Source: Candidatus Obscuribacterales bacterium | Lineage (GTDB): Bacteria > Cyanobacteriota > Vampirovibrionia > Obscuribacterales > Obscuribacteraceae | Length of the DNA stretch: 64,000 bases | Reading direction: 5' to 3' | NCBI GenBank assembly: GCA_019750335.1 | Contig: JAIEOQ010000006.1 | Location: forward strand, 62,001 to 126,000 | In this document: positions 33,770 through 42,138 of the stretch, piece by piece | Layout: each line of letters opens with the position of its first letter | How positions within the stretch are numbered: the first letter of the stretch is position 1 | Translations under genes and position numbers: made by a program | The notes under the pieces: generated by a model | Database searches by the model: none | The model's input: only the letters and a program-made list of their open reading frames with translations | Told to the model about the DNA's origin: nothing

Positions 33770-34792
33770 TTATTCTGCTGCATGCGCGATCAAAATCGAC
33801 TTGGCAGTATTGCCGACAGCGAGGATCGGATTGTTGTCCTCGAATTCACGACGTTGAAGACGCTGATTTTGGACTAGATCCCAGATCTCAACGGCCCGAT
33901 CGCCGACCACCAGGAGCTCGTTTTTGTTTAAGAACTTCAAGTGTGAGATAAAGCGTCCGGCTCGAGTCGGCAAAATACTGAATTGTGCTTCGGGCATTGC
34001 TTCAGTAAAAAGATACTGATAGCCAGTAAAGATCTCTCCCGTTGCCAGTTTAAAAGGCATTGTTTGCGGGGTGAAATTATCGCTTAGCTTATGCGGTGAA
34101 TTGCTGAACCAGATGATACCGCCTTCGCCGCCGAAAACCATGCCGTGGCTGTGTTCAGGTTGGCAAGCCAAAGAGTAGCAAGGCCAGTGATTTCCGTCAT
34201 CGCGATGTAATGGGCGCCAGGAGCCATGAAAAACATCAATGATGAAAATTTCGCCGGTATCCAGGCTGACGAACAGCTCACTGTTGCAGCGGTTGAAGCA
34301 CATCGAAATGATTGAGCCGAAGGAGGGCAGCTGGCAGGAGTAATAGCGAAACGCCTCTTCCCCATCCAAGTTGCGAATGTCGACACACGGTACGCCACTG
34401 TAACTGGTGGCGGCCCCGATTGCTAAAAGTCGTCGATCTTCGCTTAAAGTCAGCTTATGTACAAACAAAGCGTTAATTACCAGCGAGTCTTTACGCTGCC
34501 TGCTTGGCAAGTGGAGACGATGAACCAGGCCGACTTCGTTATGCAAAGAGTAAAATATTTCGCATTCCGCTCCTTGCATTCCGTAACTGCCGTCCTTGAT
34601 CTCTCTTAAACCCAAAGCCCTGATACAGCCGGCTTCTTGGATTGAAAGAGTATCGCGCGTAGCTAAGTCTTGCACCAAGAAGCTATCCGGTTGGGAGGTT
34701 GGACCACAACCCACCAGATAGCTTCCGCATCTGGAGATTGACATTGCCGCTATGTTGGAAATCGGCAAGGTCAGTATCTTTCGCTTGCTCAT
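33770..34792 (-). CDS. beta-propeller-like (WD-type) protein, paralogue 1
   Basis: 340 residues from the ATG at 34792 (AAGGAG 7 nt upstream); the frame is open 47 codons further but would overlap the upstream gene. Repeated four-strand units with LAIGAA-, SMCFNRCNSELFVSLDTGEIFIIDVF- and LKFLNKNELLVVGDRAVEIWDL-type ends suggest about six blades, like WD40 or YVTN proteins. The last unit ends V-E-I-W-D-L. It matches the upstream gene product (blocks CFNRNNSEL, HLKFLN..ELLV). No signal peptide. A scaffold or regulatory role is possible. Confidence 0.7.
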   Translation of the reverse strand: MSKRKILTLPISNIAAMSISRCGSYLVGCGPTSQPDSFLVQDLATRDTLSIQEAGCIRALGLREIKDGSYGMQGAECEIFYSLHNEVGLVHRLHLPSRQRKDSLVINALFVHKLTLSEDRRLLAIGAATSYSGVPCVDIRNLDGEEAFRYYSCQLPSFGSIISMCFNRCNSELFVSLDTGEIFIIDVFHGSWRPLHRDDGNHWPCYSLACQPEHSHGMVFGGEGGIIWFSNSPHKLSDNFTPQTMPFKLATGEIFTGYQYLFTEAMPEAQFSILPTRAGRFISHLKFLNKNELLVVGDRAVEIWDLVQNQRLQRREFEDNNPILAVGNTAKSILIAHAAE

Positions 34793-34808
34793 AAACACTC
34801 CTTGTGAG

Positions 34809-35837
34809 CTATGTGCGCACGACAAGCGCTTTTCCGGCTTCGAGACAACCGACTGCAGCGATAGAATCGTTTTCAGCAGAAGCAAGCTTTTCGCGAAGAG
34901 AGACAGTGGATAGATCCCAGAGTTCGGTACCAAACTCGCCGGTAACTAAGAGTTCGCTGTGATTCAAAAACTTCAGGTGAGTGATAATGCCGATTCCGGT
35001 ATGCAAACAGCTTAGGCGTGCCTTGGGCATGCCGACTATATGCGTGAATTTCAGACCGGTCACAGTCTCACTTTCAGTCATCAAAAAAGGCGTATCCAGC
35101 GGATCAAAATCCGTAGCTAACGGATAGGAGCAGTTGATGAACCAGACAGAAGAGTAACTGCCGCCGAAGGCGAAACAGTTTTTGCTTGCCGGCTGGTAGT
35201 CGATGCTAGTGCAGTACCACCGCTTAATTTCGCGGTGGGGCCAGTGAAGGGGATGTACAGTCTGGTTGAATATGTCCAGAGAAAGAATTTGTCCCGATCT
35301 GAAGCTGATGCACAGCTCGCTGTTATTCCGGTTGAAGCACATGGCGTATGGTCGATCACGAATGGGCACTGTAAAACTGGCGCAAAGCGCCGGTTCTTGA
35401 TCGAGGCTCCAAATTTGAATATCGGTACTTCCCGACCGCTTGGCATTTTTGCCGGTAACGGCTAGATAACGCCCGTCATGGCTTTCGACAAGCATAAACA
35501 CGTCATGCATTCCGGTATCCATGCCTCTGAGCTTTCTGCAGTCAGGCAAAGATTGGCGCCGGACGTGCCCTGCTTCGTCTTCCAGGGCATAAACTAATTC
35601 ATAGGCGGTTTGCGGTTGTTTGGAGCTTGAGAGAGTGATCATCTTGGAACGCAAGCAAACAGCATTTACCGACGAATCGCTTCGCAGCGGTGTTACGAAT
35701 TGCTGTACCCGATCAGTGAGCAAGAGCAAACTTTCTCCCCGAGTGCGGTGGACGTTAAGTAAATAACGTCCACCGCGCGAAACCGCGGAACAATGCAGAT
35801 CTTTGCTATCGATCAACTCGATGCGTTTTTCTTCCAT
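34809..35837 (-). CDS. beta-propeller-like (WD-type) protein, paralogue 2
   Basis: 342 residues; GAGG lies 5 nt before the ATG. It contains repeated units such as DIQIWSLDQEPALCASF, AMCFNRNNSELCISFRSGQILSLDIFNQ and FLNHSELLVTGEFGTELWDL, with the terminal Trp-Asp of WD-type repeats. Both length and blade order match the downstream gene, so the two are tandem duplicates 16 nt apart in one operon. A third gene on the same strand, the BT1 carrier, ends 34 nt upstream. No signal peptide. The function is unknown. Confidence 0.7.
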   Translation of the reverse strand: MEEKRIELIDSKDLHCSAVSRGGRYLLNVHRTRGESLLLLTDRVQQFVTPLRSDSSVNAVCLRSKMITLSSSKQPQTAYELVYALEDEAGHVRRQSLPDCRKLRGMDTGMHDVFMLVESHDGRYLAVTGKNAKRSGSTDIQIWSLDQEPALCASFTVPIRDRPYAMCFNRNNSELCISFRSGQILSLDIFNQTVHPLHWPHREIKRWYCTSIDYQPASKNCFAFGGSYSSVWFINCSYPLATDFDPLDTPFLMTESETVTGLKFTHIVGMPKARLSCLHTGIGIITHLKFLNHSELLVTGEFGTELWDLSTVSLREKLASAENDSIAAVGCLEAGKALVVRT

Positions 35838-35871
35838 GAGTTCCTCGCGTTTAGATCGATTTTTGGTTTGC

Positions 35872-37131
35872 CTATTCGTCCTTGGCCGGTTCAGGCAAGA
35901 AGCGAACCAGAGGCAAGCAGAGCAGAGTAAAAACTGCCGAAACGATAATCAAAGGTGCCATAGAGCGATCGAAAACGCTCTCGTACAGCCAAGCGCCGAA
36001 AACGCTGCTGCCTTGCATCGAAAGGTTGAAAATCGACATCAACACCGAGAAAGTCAAAGCTTCGACGTGCTTGGGGCACGCTTCAGCAGCCAAATTCAAA
36101 GTGGCGAGCATAGCCACCTGAGCGGTGATCCCGAAAACAAAACCGAGTACGCACGCCGTAATCGGTGCGTTAAAAATAGCCGGATGGAGCAGGAGCATGT
36201 AGGAGACGGTGCCGATCGCTCCAAGAGCAGCGCTCCAAGAAAGCAGAGTTTTGGTGCGATACTTGCCCAGATAACGCTTAAAAACCCAAGCACCAATCAC
36301 CGAAGCAACCGAGCCGAGAGCGGCCAGCTGAGCGATGAAAGTTTGGCTGAACTTGAGTACGTCGGTTTGGTAGTAGTAGAACGGCATGCCAAAGGACGGG
36401 CTGAACTGCCAGAAAACAATAAAAGCGGTGACCACCCACAATGTTTTCGAGGCGAGAGCACCACGCAACGATTTAGTGGTTTGCACCAGCTGGGTGGTGT
36501 TGACTTTGGTCTTCTCTTCTTTGACCAAGAACCAAGTGGCGATCACGACAACAAACGGGGATGCGACAGTCAAACCACAAGCCCAGTTGAATGCCTTATG
36601 CACGCCGAAGTATTGGATCAAATAGCCGCCGGTCAAACTGCTGACAATGGCGGCAATATTGAACCAAATCCATTGCATCGATTGGAAGCTGGCTGTTTGT
36701 CCGGTCTTATTGCCGAGCTCGACCATCAAGCCGTCGACGGCAACATCGGAAAATGCCGTGCAGAAGCCGACGGTAATCAAGGCGATGCGAATGGTTGCTG
36801 GATCGCTCACCCCGGTCAGGTAGAAGAAACAGCCCATAGCCAGCAAGTTCAGGATCAAGAGATAACTCTTGCGCCGGTAACCGAAAAGTGGCAGGTAGTC
36901 GGAGATCAAGCCGTAAAGTGGTTTGATCGTCCAGGGCATCACCAGCGAAGCGATGAAAGCAGCATTCATCGTCTCGGTATAACCGAAAACTTCTTTGAAG
37001 TAATACTGCATCGGCTGAAACAAAAGCCCGCTTTGGGCGAAGTGTTGGCAGAAGTAAGCGATGCTGAAAAATGCAATCAGACCGGAAACGGCGCCTTTGC
37101 CGTTCCCGGTGGGTTGTTGATTTTGAGTCAC
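35872..37131 (-). CDS. BT1/folate-biopterin-type MFS transporter
   Basis: 419 residues, about twelve membrane segments. GTG start at 37131 with GGAG 7 nt upstream. Conserved family features include MPWTIKPLYGLISDYLPLFGYRRKSYL (the loop between helices 2 and 3) and FSDVAVDGLMVELGN, which correspond to the BT1 family of folate and biopterin carriers known from kinetoplastids, plants and cyanobacteria. The C-terminus is Pro/Glu-rich (FLPEPAKDE). Bacterial members may carry pterins, folates or other aromatic compounds; the substrate here is unproved. The gene is followed by the propeller-like genes. Confidence 0.8.
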   Translation of the reverse strand: MTQNQQPTGNGKGAVSGLIAFFSIAYFCQHFAQSGLLFQPMQYYFKEVFGYTETMNAAFIASLVMPWTIKPLYGLISDYLPLFGYRRKSYLLILNLLAMGCFFYLTGVSDPATIRIALITVGFCTAFSDVAVDGLMVELGNKTGQTASFQSMQWIWFNIAAIVSSLTGGYLIQYFGVHKAFNWACGLTVASPFVVVIATWFLVKEEKTKVNTTQLVQTTKSLRGALASKTLWVVTAFIVFWQFSPSFGMPFYYYQTDVLKFSQTFIAQLAALGSVASVIGAWVFKRYLGKYRTKTLLSWSAALGAIGTVSYMLLLHPAIFNAPITACVLGFVFGITAQVAMLATLNLAAEACPKHVEALTFSVLMSIFNLSMQGSSVFGAWLYESVFDRSMAPLIIVSAVFTLLCLPLVRFLPEPAKDE

Positions 37132-37232
37132 AAAAGTGCTCCCTGCCGTTGCGGATTTGTTATCCGGTCGGCGTTCATGAGTAACGGAAGAAGACGACGT
37201 TTTACGTATAGCCGTCTAGTAAACTGCGCAGA

Positions 37233-37721
37233 CTAGGTCTTAGTCTCAGCTTCAGCCGGCTTCGTGCCGTCTTCAAAAACAAACTCCTTTGCGACCACTT
37301 TTTTGCCAGTCAAAAGTTTGTAGACCGGGCAGCTTGCTGCCACAGTCTCCAAGCGTTTCTTTTGTTCGTCGGTCAATTTGCCGATTGGCGTAATCTTGAT
37401 CTTGATGTGCGGAATTTTGTTGATGACGCCTTTGGCATCCTTCTCACCATCGGGATCGTCGATTTTGTCTTCTTCGACGCTGATATTGATCTTTTCCAAT
37501 GGCCATTGTCTGTCCATGGCGTACATCCAGACGGTCATAGCAATGCACCCTGCGGGAGCGGCAAGAAACAGCTCGTGAGGGGTCATAGCGGTATCGCCAC
37601 CGCCGGTCTTCACGCCCGGCACCGTCAATGGTGCATCAAGGTTGATTGTGTGTGTGCGGGCCGAAACAGTAAGTTGATAGGGCTTACCCGATTCAGCCAT
37701 TGTGATGCTGACAGTGCTCAT
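37233..37721 (-). CDS. OsmC/Ohr family peroxidase-like protein
   Basis: 162 residues. The two family cysteines are present: Cys59 in LFLAAPAGCIAM and Cys131 in AASCPVYKLL. These reduce organic hydroperoxides in OsmC/Ohr proteins. The N-terminus is GGGDTAMTPHELFL-like, as in the OsmC branch, rather than Ohr. The C-terminal tail is acidic and Lys/Thr-rich. GAGG lies 8 nt before the ATG. The gene is 23 nt after the PPK2 gene, and both probably belong to one stress-related transcript. Confidence 0.88.
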   Translation of the reverse strand: MSTVSITMAESGKPYQLTVSARTHTINLDAPLTVPGVKTGGGDTAMTPHELFLAAPAGCIAMTVWMYAMDRQWPLEKINISVEEDKIDDPDGEKDAKGVINKIPHIKIKITPIGKLTDEQKKRLETVAASCPVYKLLTGKKVVAKEFVFEDGTKPAEAETKT

Positions 37722-37744
37722 GAGACAACCTCTTTCGATTACGT

Positions 37745-38581
37745 CTACAACTTCTCAGTCATGATGCTGTTAATTGTCTCCAGCACGCTGACACGGCTGT
37801 AACGCTTGTCTTCGCTGGAGACGATGTGCCAAGGAGCGTAAGAAGTGCCGGTGCGATGGAACATAGCATTGGCTGCCCCGGTATAGTCGTCCCAGTGCTT
37901 GCGGGCGACGGCATCCGAGTCGCTCAGTTTTTCCGGGCGATGTTTGCGGCGTTCTTCAAAGCGGCGTGCTTGCTCGTCTTTGGTGATATCCATCCAAAAC
38001 TTGACCAGCACAACGCGACTCATTTGGCTGAGCATGTATTCAAACAAGCGCAGCTCGCAGAAGGAACGCTGCAAGGTTTGCTGGTTAATGATCTTCATCA
38101 CTGGTTCGACTAGAAGCCGTTCAGCCCAGCTACGATCGAAGATACGCACCTCACCGAAAGCCGGCATGCGCTCGTTGCGGAAGAAGCGCCAGAGATGAGG
38201 ATGATTCCGCTCTTCGTCCGAGGGCGGACCAATCGGGATCCACTGCACAAGCTTAGGATCGAAATTGGTTGCTTCCCAAATGCGACGGGCGGCGCCGGAT
38301 TTTCCTGCCGTGTCTCGTCCTTGCAGAACAACGACTAAGGAGCGTTTGGCTGCGCCCAACTGGCGTACAAGCTTGTTAAAGCGTTCTTCTTCTTCCTCGA
38401 GTCGCTGTCTGTATTTTTTCTTCTTGAGGCGCAAGCTGTGATCGACCAAATTCAAGTAATCGGGCACGTGTCCGATGTCTCCGCTGTCGTCGGTCGGTGT
38501 GTTTGAACCGCGGGCAACAGAGATGACACCACTACTAAGAACGTTGTAATCGACGCCGATTGCGGGATCATGCTTGCCCAT
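37745..38581 (-). CDS. ppk2: PPK2-family polyphosphate kinase
   Basis: 278 residues, the size of single-domain PPK2. Walker A GRDTAGKSG (88-96), Walker B DRSWAE (149-154) and the lid KFWMDITKDEQARRFEERRK are all present. An N-terminal basic helix (KKKKYRQRLEEEEERFNKL) precedes the domain. PPK2 enzymes use polyphosphate to phosphorylate ADP, GDP, AMP or nucleosides, or run in reverse. The class cannot be fixed here. The start lies 14 nt inside the end of the MFS gene with AGGAG just before it, so the two are co-translated. Polyphosphate use is known in Obscuribacter-type bacteria. Confidence 0.9.
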   Translation of the reverse strand: MGKHDPAIGVDYNVLSSGVISVARGSNTPTDDSGDIGHVPDYLNLVDHSLRLKKKKYRQRLEEEEERFNKLVRQLGAAKRSLVVVLQGRDTAGKSGAARRIWEATNFDPKLVQWIPIGPPSDEERNHPHLWRFFRNERMPAFGEVRIFDRSWAERLLVEPVMKIINQQTLQRSFCELRLFEYMLSQMSRVVLVKFWMDITKDEQARRFEERRKHRPEKLSDSDAVARKHWDDYTGAANAMFHRTGTSYAPWHIVSSEDKRYSRVSVLETINSIMTEKL

Positions 38582-39836
38582 TGGGATTGGCTCCTGGTTT
38601 ATCGCCGGATATGGCTATGTAAATGAGAGAACAGATTGTGCTGGCTGCAGCGCAAACAGCTAAAGCAAGCGAAACACCGTAACGATCAGCCAAATGCCCG
38701 GTGAGCAAACTGCCGAAAGGCACCGCTCCGACCAAACAGGCTGTATAAACGCTGAGCACGCGTCCGCGCACATTGCTCGGAGCGCTAAGCTGCAAGTAGG
38801 AGTTGCTGCTGCTCAGCTGCATGCCGATGGACATGCTGATTAAACCGGTGAGGACAGCCATGACCGGCAGTGAAGAGCTCAAGGCGAAGAAGAGGAGGAA
38901 AATGCCAGGGCAGGCGCTGCTCCACTTAATCACTTGCAAAAGAATCTCTTTCCGCCCGCGGCTGGCTAAAAGCAGCCCGCCGATTACCGAACCGCAAGCA
39001 GCCGAGGCAGTCAAAATGCCTAAGTGCGAAGCATTGCCGTGCAGAATTTTATCGACGACAACAGGCAAGAGCACGGAGTATTGGAAAGCAAAGAAGCTGC
39101 TGCAGCAAGTAAGAAAGAGAATGTTGCGAATGCGCCTGTCCGAGAAGGCAGCCATGATTCCGGCAAAGAATGAAACTTGCTGCGGAGCATGGGCATCCTG
39201 AGCTGCTTGACCGAGTACGGTCACTTTGCGCAGAGTCTTTACTGCTGCTAAAAAGCTCAATGCGTTCAGTACAAAACAAATTCCGGATCCGGCCATAGCC
39301 AAAACAAAAGCAGCTACTGCCGGTCCGATGAAACGGGTTGCGTTGTAGACAAGTGAATTGATCCCGACGGCATTGACCATGTCTTTGCCGCCGACCAAAT
39401 CGTAAACGAATGAATGCCGCACCGGCACTTCAATAGCGTTGTTAATGCCTTGAGCAATACTGAAAACAAAGATTGGCCAAAAGCTCAAATAGCCGGTGAA
39501 CACGCCGATTGCTAAAGAAGAGGCAAGCAGAATGCCAACTACCTGGGTGCCAATCAGCACTTTGCGCCGGTCGTAACGATCGGCGACCATGCCGCCGACT
39601 ACGCTCAAACAAAACATTGGCAAGAAAGTCGCCAAAGTCACCCACGCCAAAAGAGTTGCCGACTGAGTGATTTGATAAGTCACCCAAGCTAAAGCCACGT
39701 TTTGAACATGTGAGCCGGTGAGAGATATGACTTGCCCGAAAGTGTACAAACGATAATTTTTGTTGGCCAATGAACGAAAAGTCTGCCCCAGCTCCTTACC
39801 TGCCTTGGTAAGGAGGGGCCATTGCCATCTGTCCAT
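38568..39836 (-). CDS. MFS transporter (EntS/MFS_3-like)
   Basis: 422 residues from the ATG at 39836, chosen because GGAG lies 6 nt upstream (a TTG six codons earlier overlaps it). About twelve membrane segments. The loop between helices 2 and 3 reads GGMVADRYDRRKVLIGTQ, and SLTGSHVQNVALAWVTYQITQSATLLAW is typical of MFS_3 exporters such as EntS. The C-terminus is short and Pro/Asn-rich. The export substrate is unknown. A hairpin with a U-rich side lies about 97 nt upstream and may attenuate this MFS-PPK2-OsmC operon. Confidence 0.85.
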   Translation of the reverse strand: MDRWQWPLLTKAGKELGQTFRSLANKNYRLYTFGQVISLTGSHVQNVALAWVTYQITQSATLLAWVTLATFLPMFCLSVVGGMVADRYDRRKVLIGTQVVGILLASSLAIGVFTGYLSFWPIFVFSIAQGINNAIEVPVRHSFVYDLVGGKDMVNAVGINSLVYNATRFIGPAVAAFVLAMAGSGICFVLNALSFLAAVKTLRKVTVLGQAAQDAHAPQQVSFFAGIMAAFSDRRIRNILFLTCCSSFFAFQYSVLLPVVVDKILHGNASHLGILTASAACGSVIGGLLLASRGRKEILLQVIKWSSACPGIFLLFFALSSSLPVMAVLTGLISMSIGMQLSSSNSYLQLSAPSNVRGRVLSVYTACLVGAVPFGSLLTGHLADRYGVSLALAVCAAASTICSLIYIAISGDKPGANPNGQA

Positions 39837-40314
39837 ACTCTCTCCAGTTCCCAACTACCGCCGGGAGCGGGGGTTATTTCAAGAATTAGTTTGGAAAAAG
39901 CTGTTCTGGATCTATGCCTAAAAGAAAAAAGAAGTGGATCTTATAAGTTAGAGAGATCCACTCGCGAAAACAAGGCTGCCAAGAGCGAAATGTTCTAATG
40001 AATTGGCTTAGCGCCAGCTCAGCTTTCTTGAATGCTGCAGGCCGCTGGGCTTTAGCAATACTGAGATCGGCTTAGGAATTGGTTGGACAAGGATTTTGTC
40101 TTAGCGCGGTTGTGCAAGGAAGTAAAAGTAATGATTATGTGCACTCTCTCAGTTTCGCTTGAAAAGAAGCATTGTGCATTTGTAAGTTGAGAATATTGAT
40201 TTCTGATTTTTGTTAGAGCAGTTAAATAAGCTAGTTACGAGCCGTATTGCATTTAGCCGTTTTTTCCAGCCACTTTGTGCTGGCGGCAAAACCACTTTTG
40301 TGAAAGGGCGTGCC
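39837..40314. other. non-coding spacer between divergent genes
   Basis: About 480 bases without a credible gene. It holds the attenuator-like hairpin below and, just left of the next gene, CCAGC-acttt-GCTGG-type pairing at 40268-40285. Promoters for both directions must lie here; no clear boxes seen. Confidence 0.45.
39933..39962 (-). terminator. terminator-like hairpin in the leader of the MFS-PPK2-OsmC operon
   Basis: Nine-bp stem AGTGGATCT / AGATCCACT with a 12-nt loop. On the minus strand it is followed by a U-rich run (complement of AAAAGAAAAAAG). It is about 97 nt before the MFS start codon with no gene before it on that strand, so it suggests attenuation or the end of a small RNA. Confidence 0.55.
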
Positions 40315-40653
40315 ATGTTGGCTGCTACCCTGTCCGTCTCGTTTGATCCTTTGCACTTGATCGGCCTTATTGTTCTTGGTTATGTGGCCAGTTTTATCGG
40401 GAACATCCTCGGTCTGATTGGCATGTCTCTGGTTACGCCGAGCCTTGACGGACAGCGATTCTTCAAGATTCTGATCTTTGTGAATGCCGCTGTCGCCATG
40501 ACGATCCCGAAGCTGATTGTTGCTTCCATCGCTGCGATCGTTACCATGAGCGTGTGCGCCACCACCGGCTCAGCTTTGGTTTGGACCATGGTTGTATGCG
40601 GTTTGGTTGGTTTTGCCTTTACCTTCATTGCCAGTACCAACACGCGTATTTAG
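40315..40653 (+). CDS. small three-helix membrane protein
   Basis: 112 residues from the ATG at 40315 (AAAGGG upstream; the open frame reaches 35 codons further left without support). Three membrane helices (PLHLIGLIVLGYVASFIGNILGLIG; ILIFVNAAVAMTIPKLIVASIAAIVTM; ALVWTMVVCGLVGFAFTFIAS) separated by short loops. The C-terminus is short (TNTRI). It precedes the MBL-fold gene by 34 nt on the same strand. No family recognised. Confidence 0.6.
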   Translation: MLAATLSVSFDPLHLIGLIVLGYVASFIGNILGLIGMSLVTPSLDGQRFFKILIFVNAAVAMTIPKLIVASIAAIVTMSVCATTGSALVWTMVVCGLVGFAFTFIASTNTRI

Positions 40654-40687
40654 GTCAAGCTGCCTGTCGTAGTGGAGACCATGAGTA

Positions 40688-41467
40688 ATGAAATTCCAAT
40701 TTCTTGGTGTTGGCGGTGCTTTTGCTCGAGAGAATTTCCATAGCAATATGGTGCTCTCGCTAAACGGCAAGCGGCTTTTAATCGATGCCGGCGGGGACAT
40801 TCGCTTCTCATTGGCAGCTGCCGGTTTGAAGCTAACGGACCTGCATGCTGTCTATGTTTCACACTTGCACGGCGACCACGTCGGCGGTATGGAATATCTG
40901 GCTTTAGGGACAAAGTTCAATCCGGCTTTTGTTGACGATGCCGGAGCTAAGCGTAAATTGAAGCTCTTCATCAAGAGCAACATGGCGCGCGATCTCTGGA
41001 ATAACGTCATGCGTGGCGGTACGGCGACGATTCAAGGAGAGGTGAACACTCTCGATACGTTCTTTGACGTGAAGAAGTGTGGTCATAACGGCAAGTTCAC
41101 TTTTGAAGGCACGAACTTCCTGCTTGTGCAGACCGTGCATTATGTGAACGATCGTGAGTTGGCGCCTTCATACGGCTTGTTCTGGCAAGCGCCTAACGGT
41201 CAGAAAGTCTTTTTGACGACGGATACGCAATTTGCGCCGGCGTCGATTGTCACTTTCTACAAACAGGCTGACATTGTTTTTCACGACTGCGAAATCGGTC
41301 CTTTCAAGTCCGGTGTGCATGCTCACTTTACTGATCTGTGCACTTTGCCGGTTGAATTGCGGGCGAAGATGTGGCTTTATCACTACAACGACGGCGATAA
41401 GCTCGATGCTGTCGAACATGGCTTTGCCGGTTGGGTGAAGCAAGGTCAGGAGTTTGATTTCTCCTAG
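40688..41467 (+). CDS. metallo-beta-lactamase-fold hydrolase (RNase Z/PhnP-like)
   Basis: 259 residues, the usual size for a compact MBL-fold enzyme. The main metal motif HLHGDHVGG begins at His59 (with D63, H64), preceded by LLIDAGGDIR. Later ligand-bearing segments are LVQTVHYV, TTDTQF and IVFHDCEI, ending in LYHYNDG. The layout suggests the phosphodiesterase branch (RNase Z, PhnP or ElaC-like) rather than a glyoxalase. Zinc hydrolase; the substrate is unknown. GGAG is 9 nt before the ATG. Confidence 0.8.
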   Translation: MKFQFLGVGGAFARENFHSNMVLSLNGKRLLIDAGGDIRFSLAAAGLKLTDLHAVYVSHLHGDHVGGMEYLALGTKFNPAFVDDAGAKRKLKLFIKSNMARDLWNNVMRGGTATIQGEVNTLDTFFDVKKCGHNGKFTFEGTNFLLVQTVHYVNDRELAPSYGLFWQAPNGQKVFLTTDTQFAPASIVTFYKQADIVFHDCEIGPFKSGVHAHFTDLCTLPVELRAKMWLYHYNDGDKLDAVEHGFAGWVKQGQEFDFS

Positions 41468-41478
41468 ACCTTAGGCAG

Positions 41479-41505
41479 AAAGGGTGGCACGACCGGCTGC
41501 CCTTT
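41479..41505 (+). terminator. intrinsic terminator
   Basis: Stem AAAGGG-GGC / GC-GCCCTTT with two G-T wobbles, then TTGTCTTTT, 12 nt after the MBL-fold gene. Confidence 0.7.
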
Positions 41506-41519
41506 TTGTCTTTTACCTT

Positions 41520-41538
41520 CTACTATATTAATACGTAT
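41520..41538. repeat. weak half-copy of the AT-rich dyad
   Basis: CTACTAT-ATTAA-TACGTAT keeps the left arm (TACTAT) and 5-nt spacer of the recurring motif but not the pairing. It lies after a terminator. Confidence 0.3.
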
Positions 41539-41548
41539 GAACTAAAGG

Positions 41549-41665
41549 CTAAAACGACCAGGTCCAATTCAGGTCGACCCAGCGACAAAAAAAGACAATG
41601 GCCACAATCAGGACTAATAAAATCCAAAAAAGTTGCGGAGTGCCGAGTTCTTCCGGATCAATCAT
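41549..41665 (-). CDS. 38-residue Trp-rich membrane miniprotein
   Basis: A frame of 38 codons from the ATG at 41665 with AGGG about 11 nt upstream. It begins MIDPEELGTP and has one helix (FWILLVLIVAIVFFCRW), then an exposed end rich in Trp (VDLNWTWSF). Acidic N-terminus, aromatic-rich C-terminus. It sits convergently between the MBL-fold gene and the next plus-strand gene, and is unlisted at usual length cut-offs. Function unknown. Confidence 0.5.
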   Translation of the reverse strand: MIDPEELGTPQLFWILLVLIVAIVFFCRWVDLNWTWSF

Positions 41666-41715
41666 CTATAATCAAGCCCTAAAGTAGTTATATTATCCAT
41701 CAATGAGGTTATTTT

Positions 41716-42135
41716 GTGACAAGCGGAGACAAGCCAAGACCGATAAGTGTTTTTCTTTGCGAAAGAATATTGCGCGATGTGCTGCGCCCGGAAGCAATAT
41801 CAATCGTCAATATGCACAACAGTATCGGTGTGCAAACTTTTCCGGCAGTAGTGCCTTTGGTATTCGCCTTTTCCGAAGTAACCGGCTCTCACTTCGAATT
41901 TACTTATCAATTCAAATTTTTGGATCGTCAAGGACAGCTGATTGCCGTTTCGAATATTCAAACCGTGGCAGCGTTGCCCAACACGAATATGACCCATAAG
42001 TTAATCGGTGCTTTCCAAGGTTTGGTTTTTCCGGAAGAAGGCACATACCAGCTGGTACTGGCTTTAGCCGGTGAAGACGTCAGCAGTTTAGCTATTCAAA
42101 TCGTTCATGTTCCGCCATCGCCGGCAGTAGCATAA
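41716..42135 (+). CDS. hypothetical protein, DUF6941-like
   Basis: 139 residues from a GTG with GAGG 8 nt upstream. The pattern VFLCERILRDVLRPEAISIVNMHNSI...TFPAVVPLVFAFSEVTGSHFEFTYQFKFLDRQGQLI resembles the DUF6941-type beta-sandwich family ('C.r.....g..sligi...i...fPa..p.l.v.v..t'). I make the match by memory of the pattern and rate it as moderate. Soluble. Convergent with the retropepsin gene 3 nt further on. Confidence 0.55.
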   Translation: MTSGDKPRPISVFLCERILRDVLRPEAISIVNMHNSIGVQTFPAVVPLVFAFSEVTGSHFEFTYQFKFLDRQGQLIAVSNIQTVAALPNTNMTHKLIGAFQGLVFPEEGTYQLVLALAGEDVSSLAIQIVHVPPSPAVA

Positions 42136-42138
42136 ATC

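Noticed and set aside
33501..33857. 118-codon plus-strand frame after the DUF4139 gene
   Set aside because: It crosses a strong terminator and enters the end of the propeller gene; no ribosome site and no domain pattern.
35803..37236. 477-codon frame antisense to the BT1-type transporter
   Set aside because: The sense strand encodes a clear twelve-helix carrier; the antisense product is Gln/Asn/Ser-rich with no fold signal and overlaps it completely.
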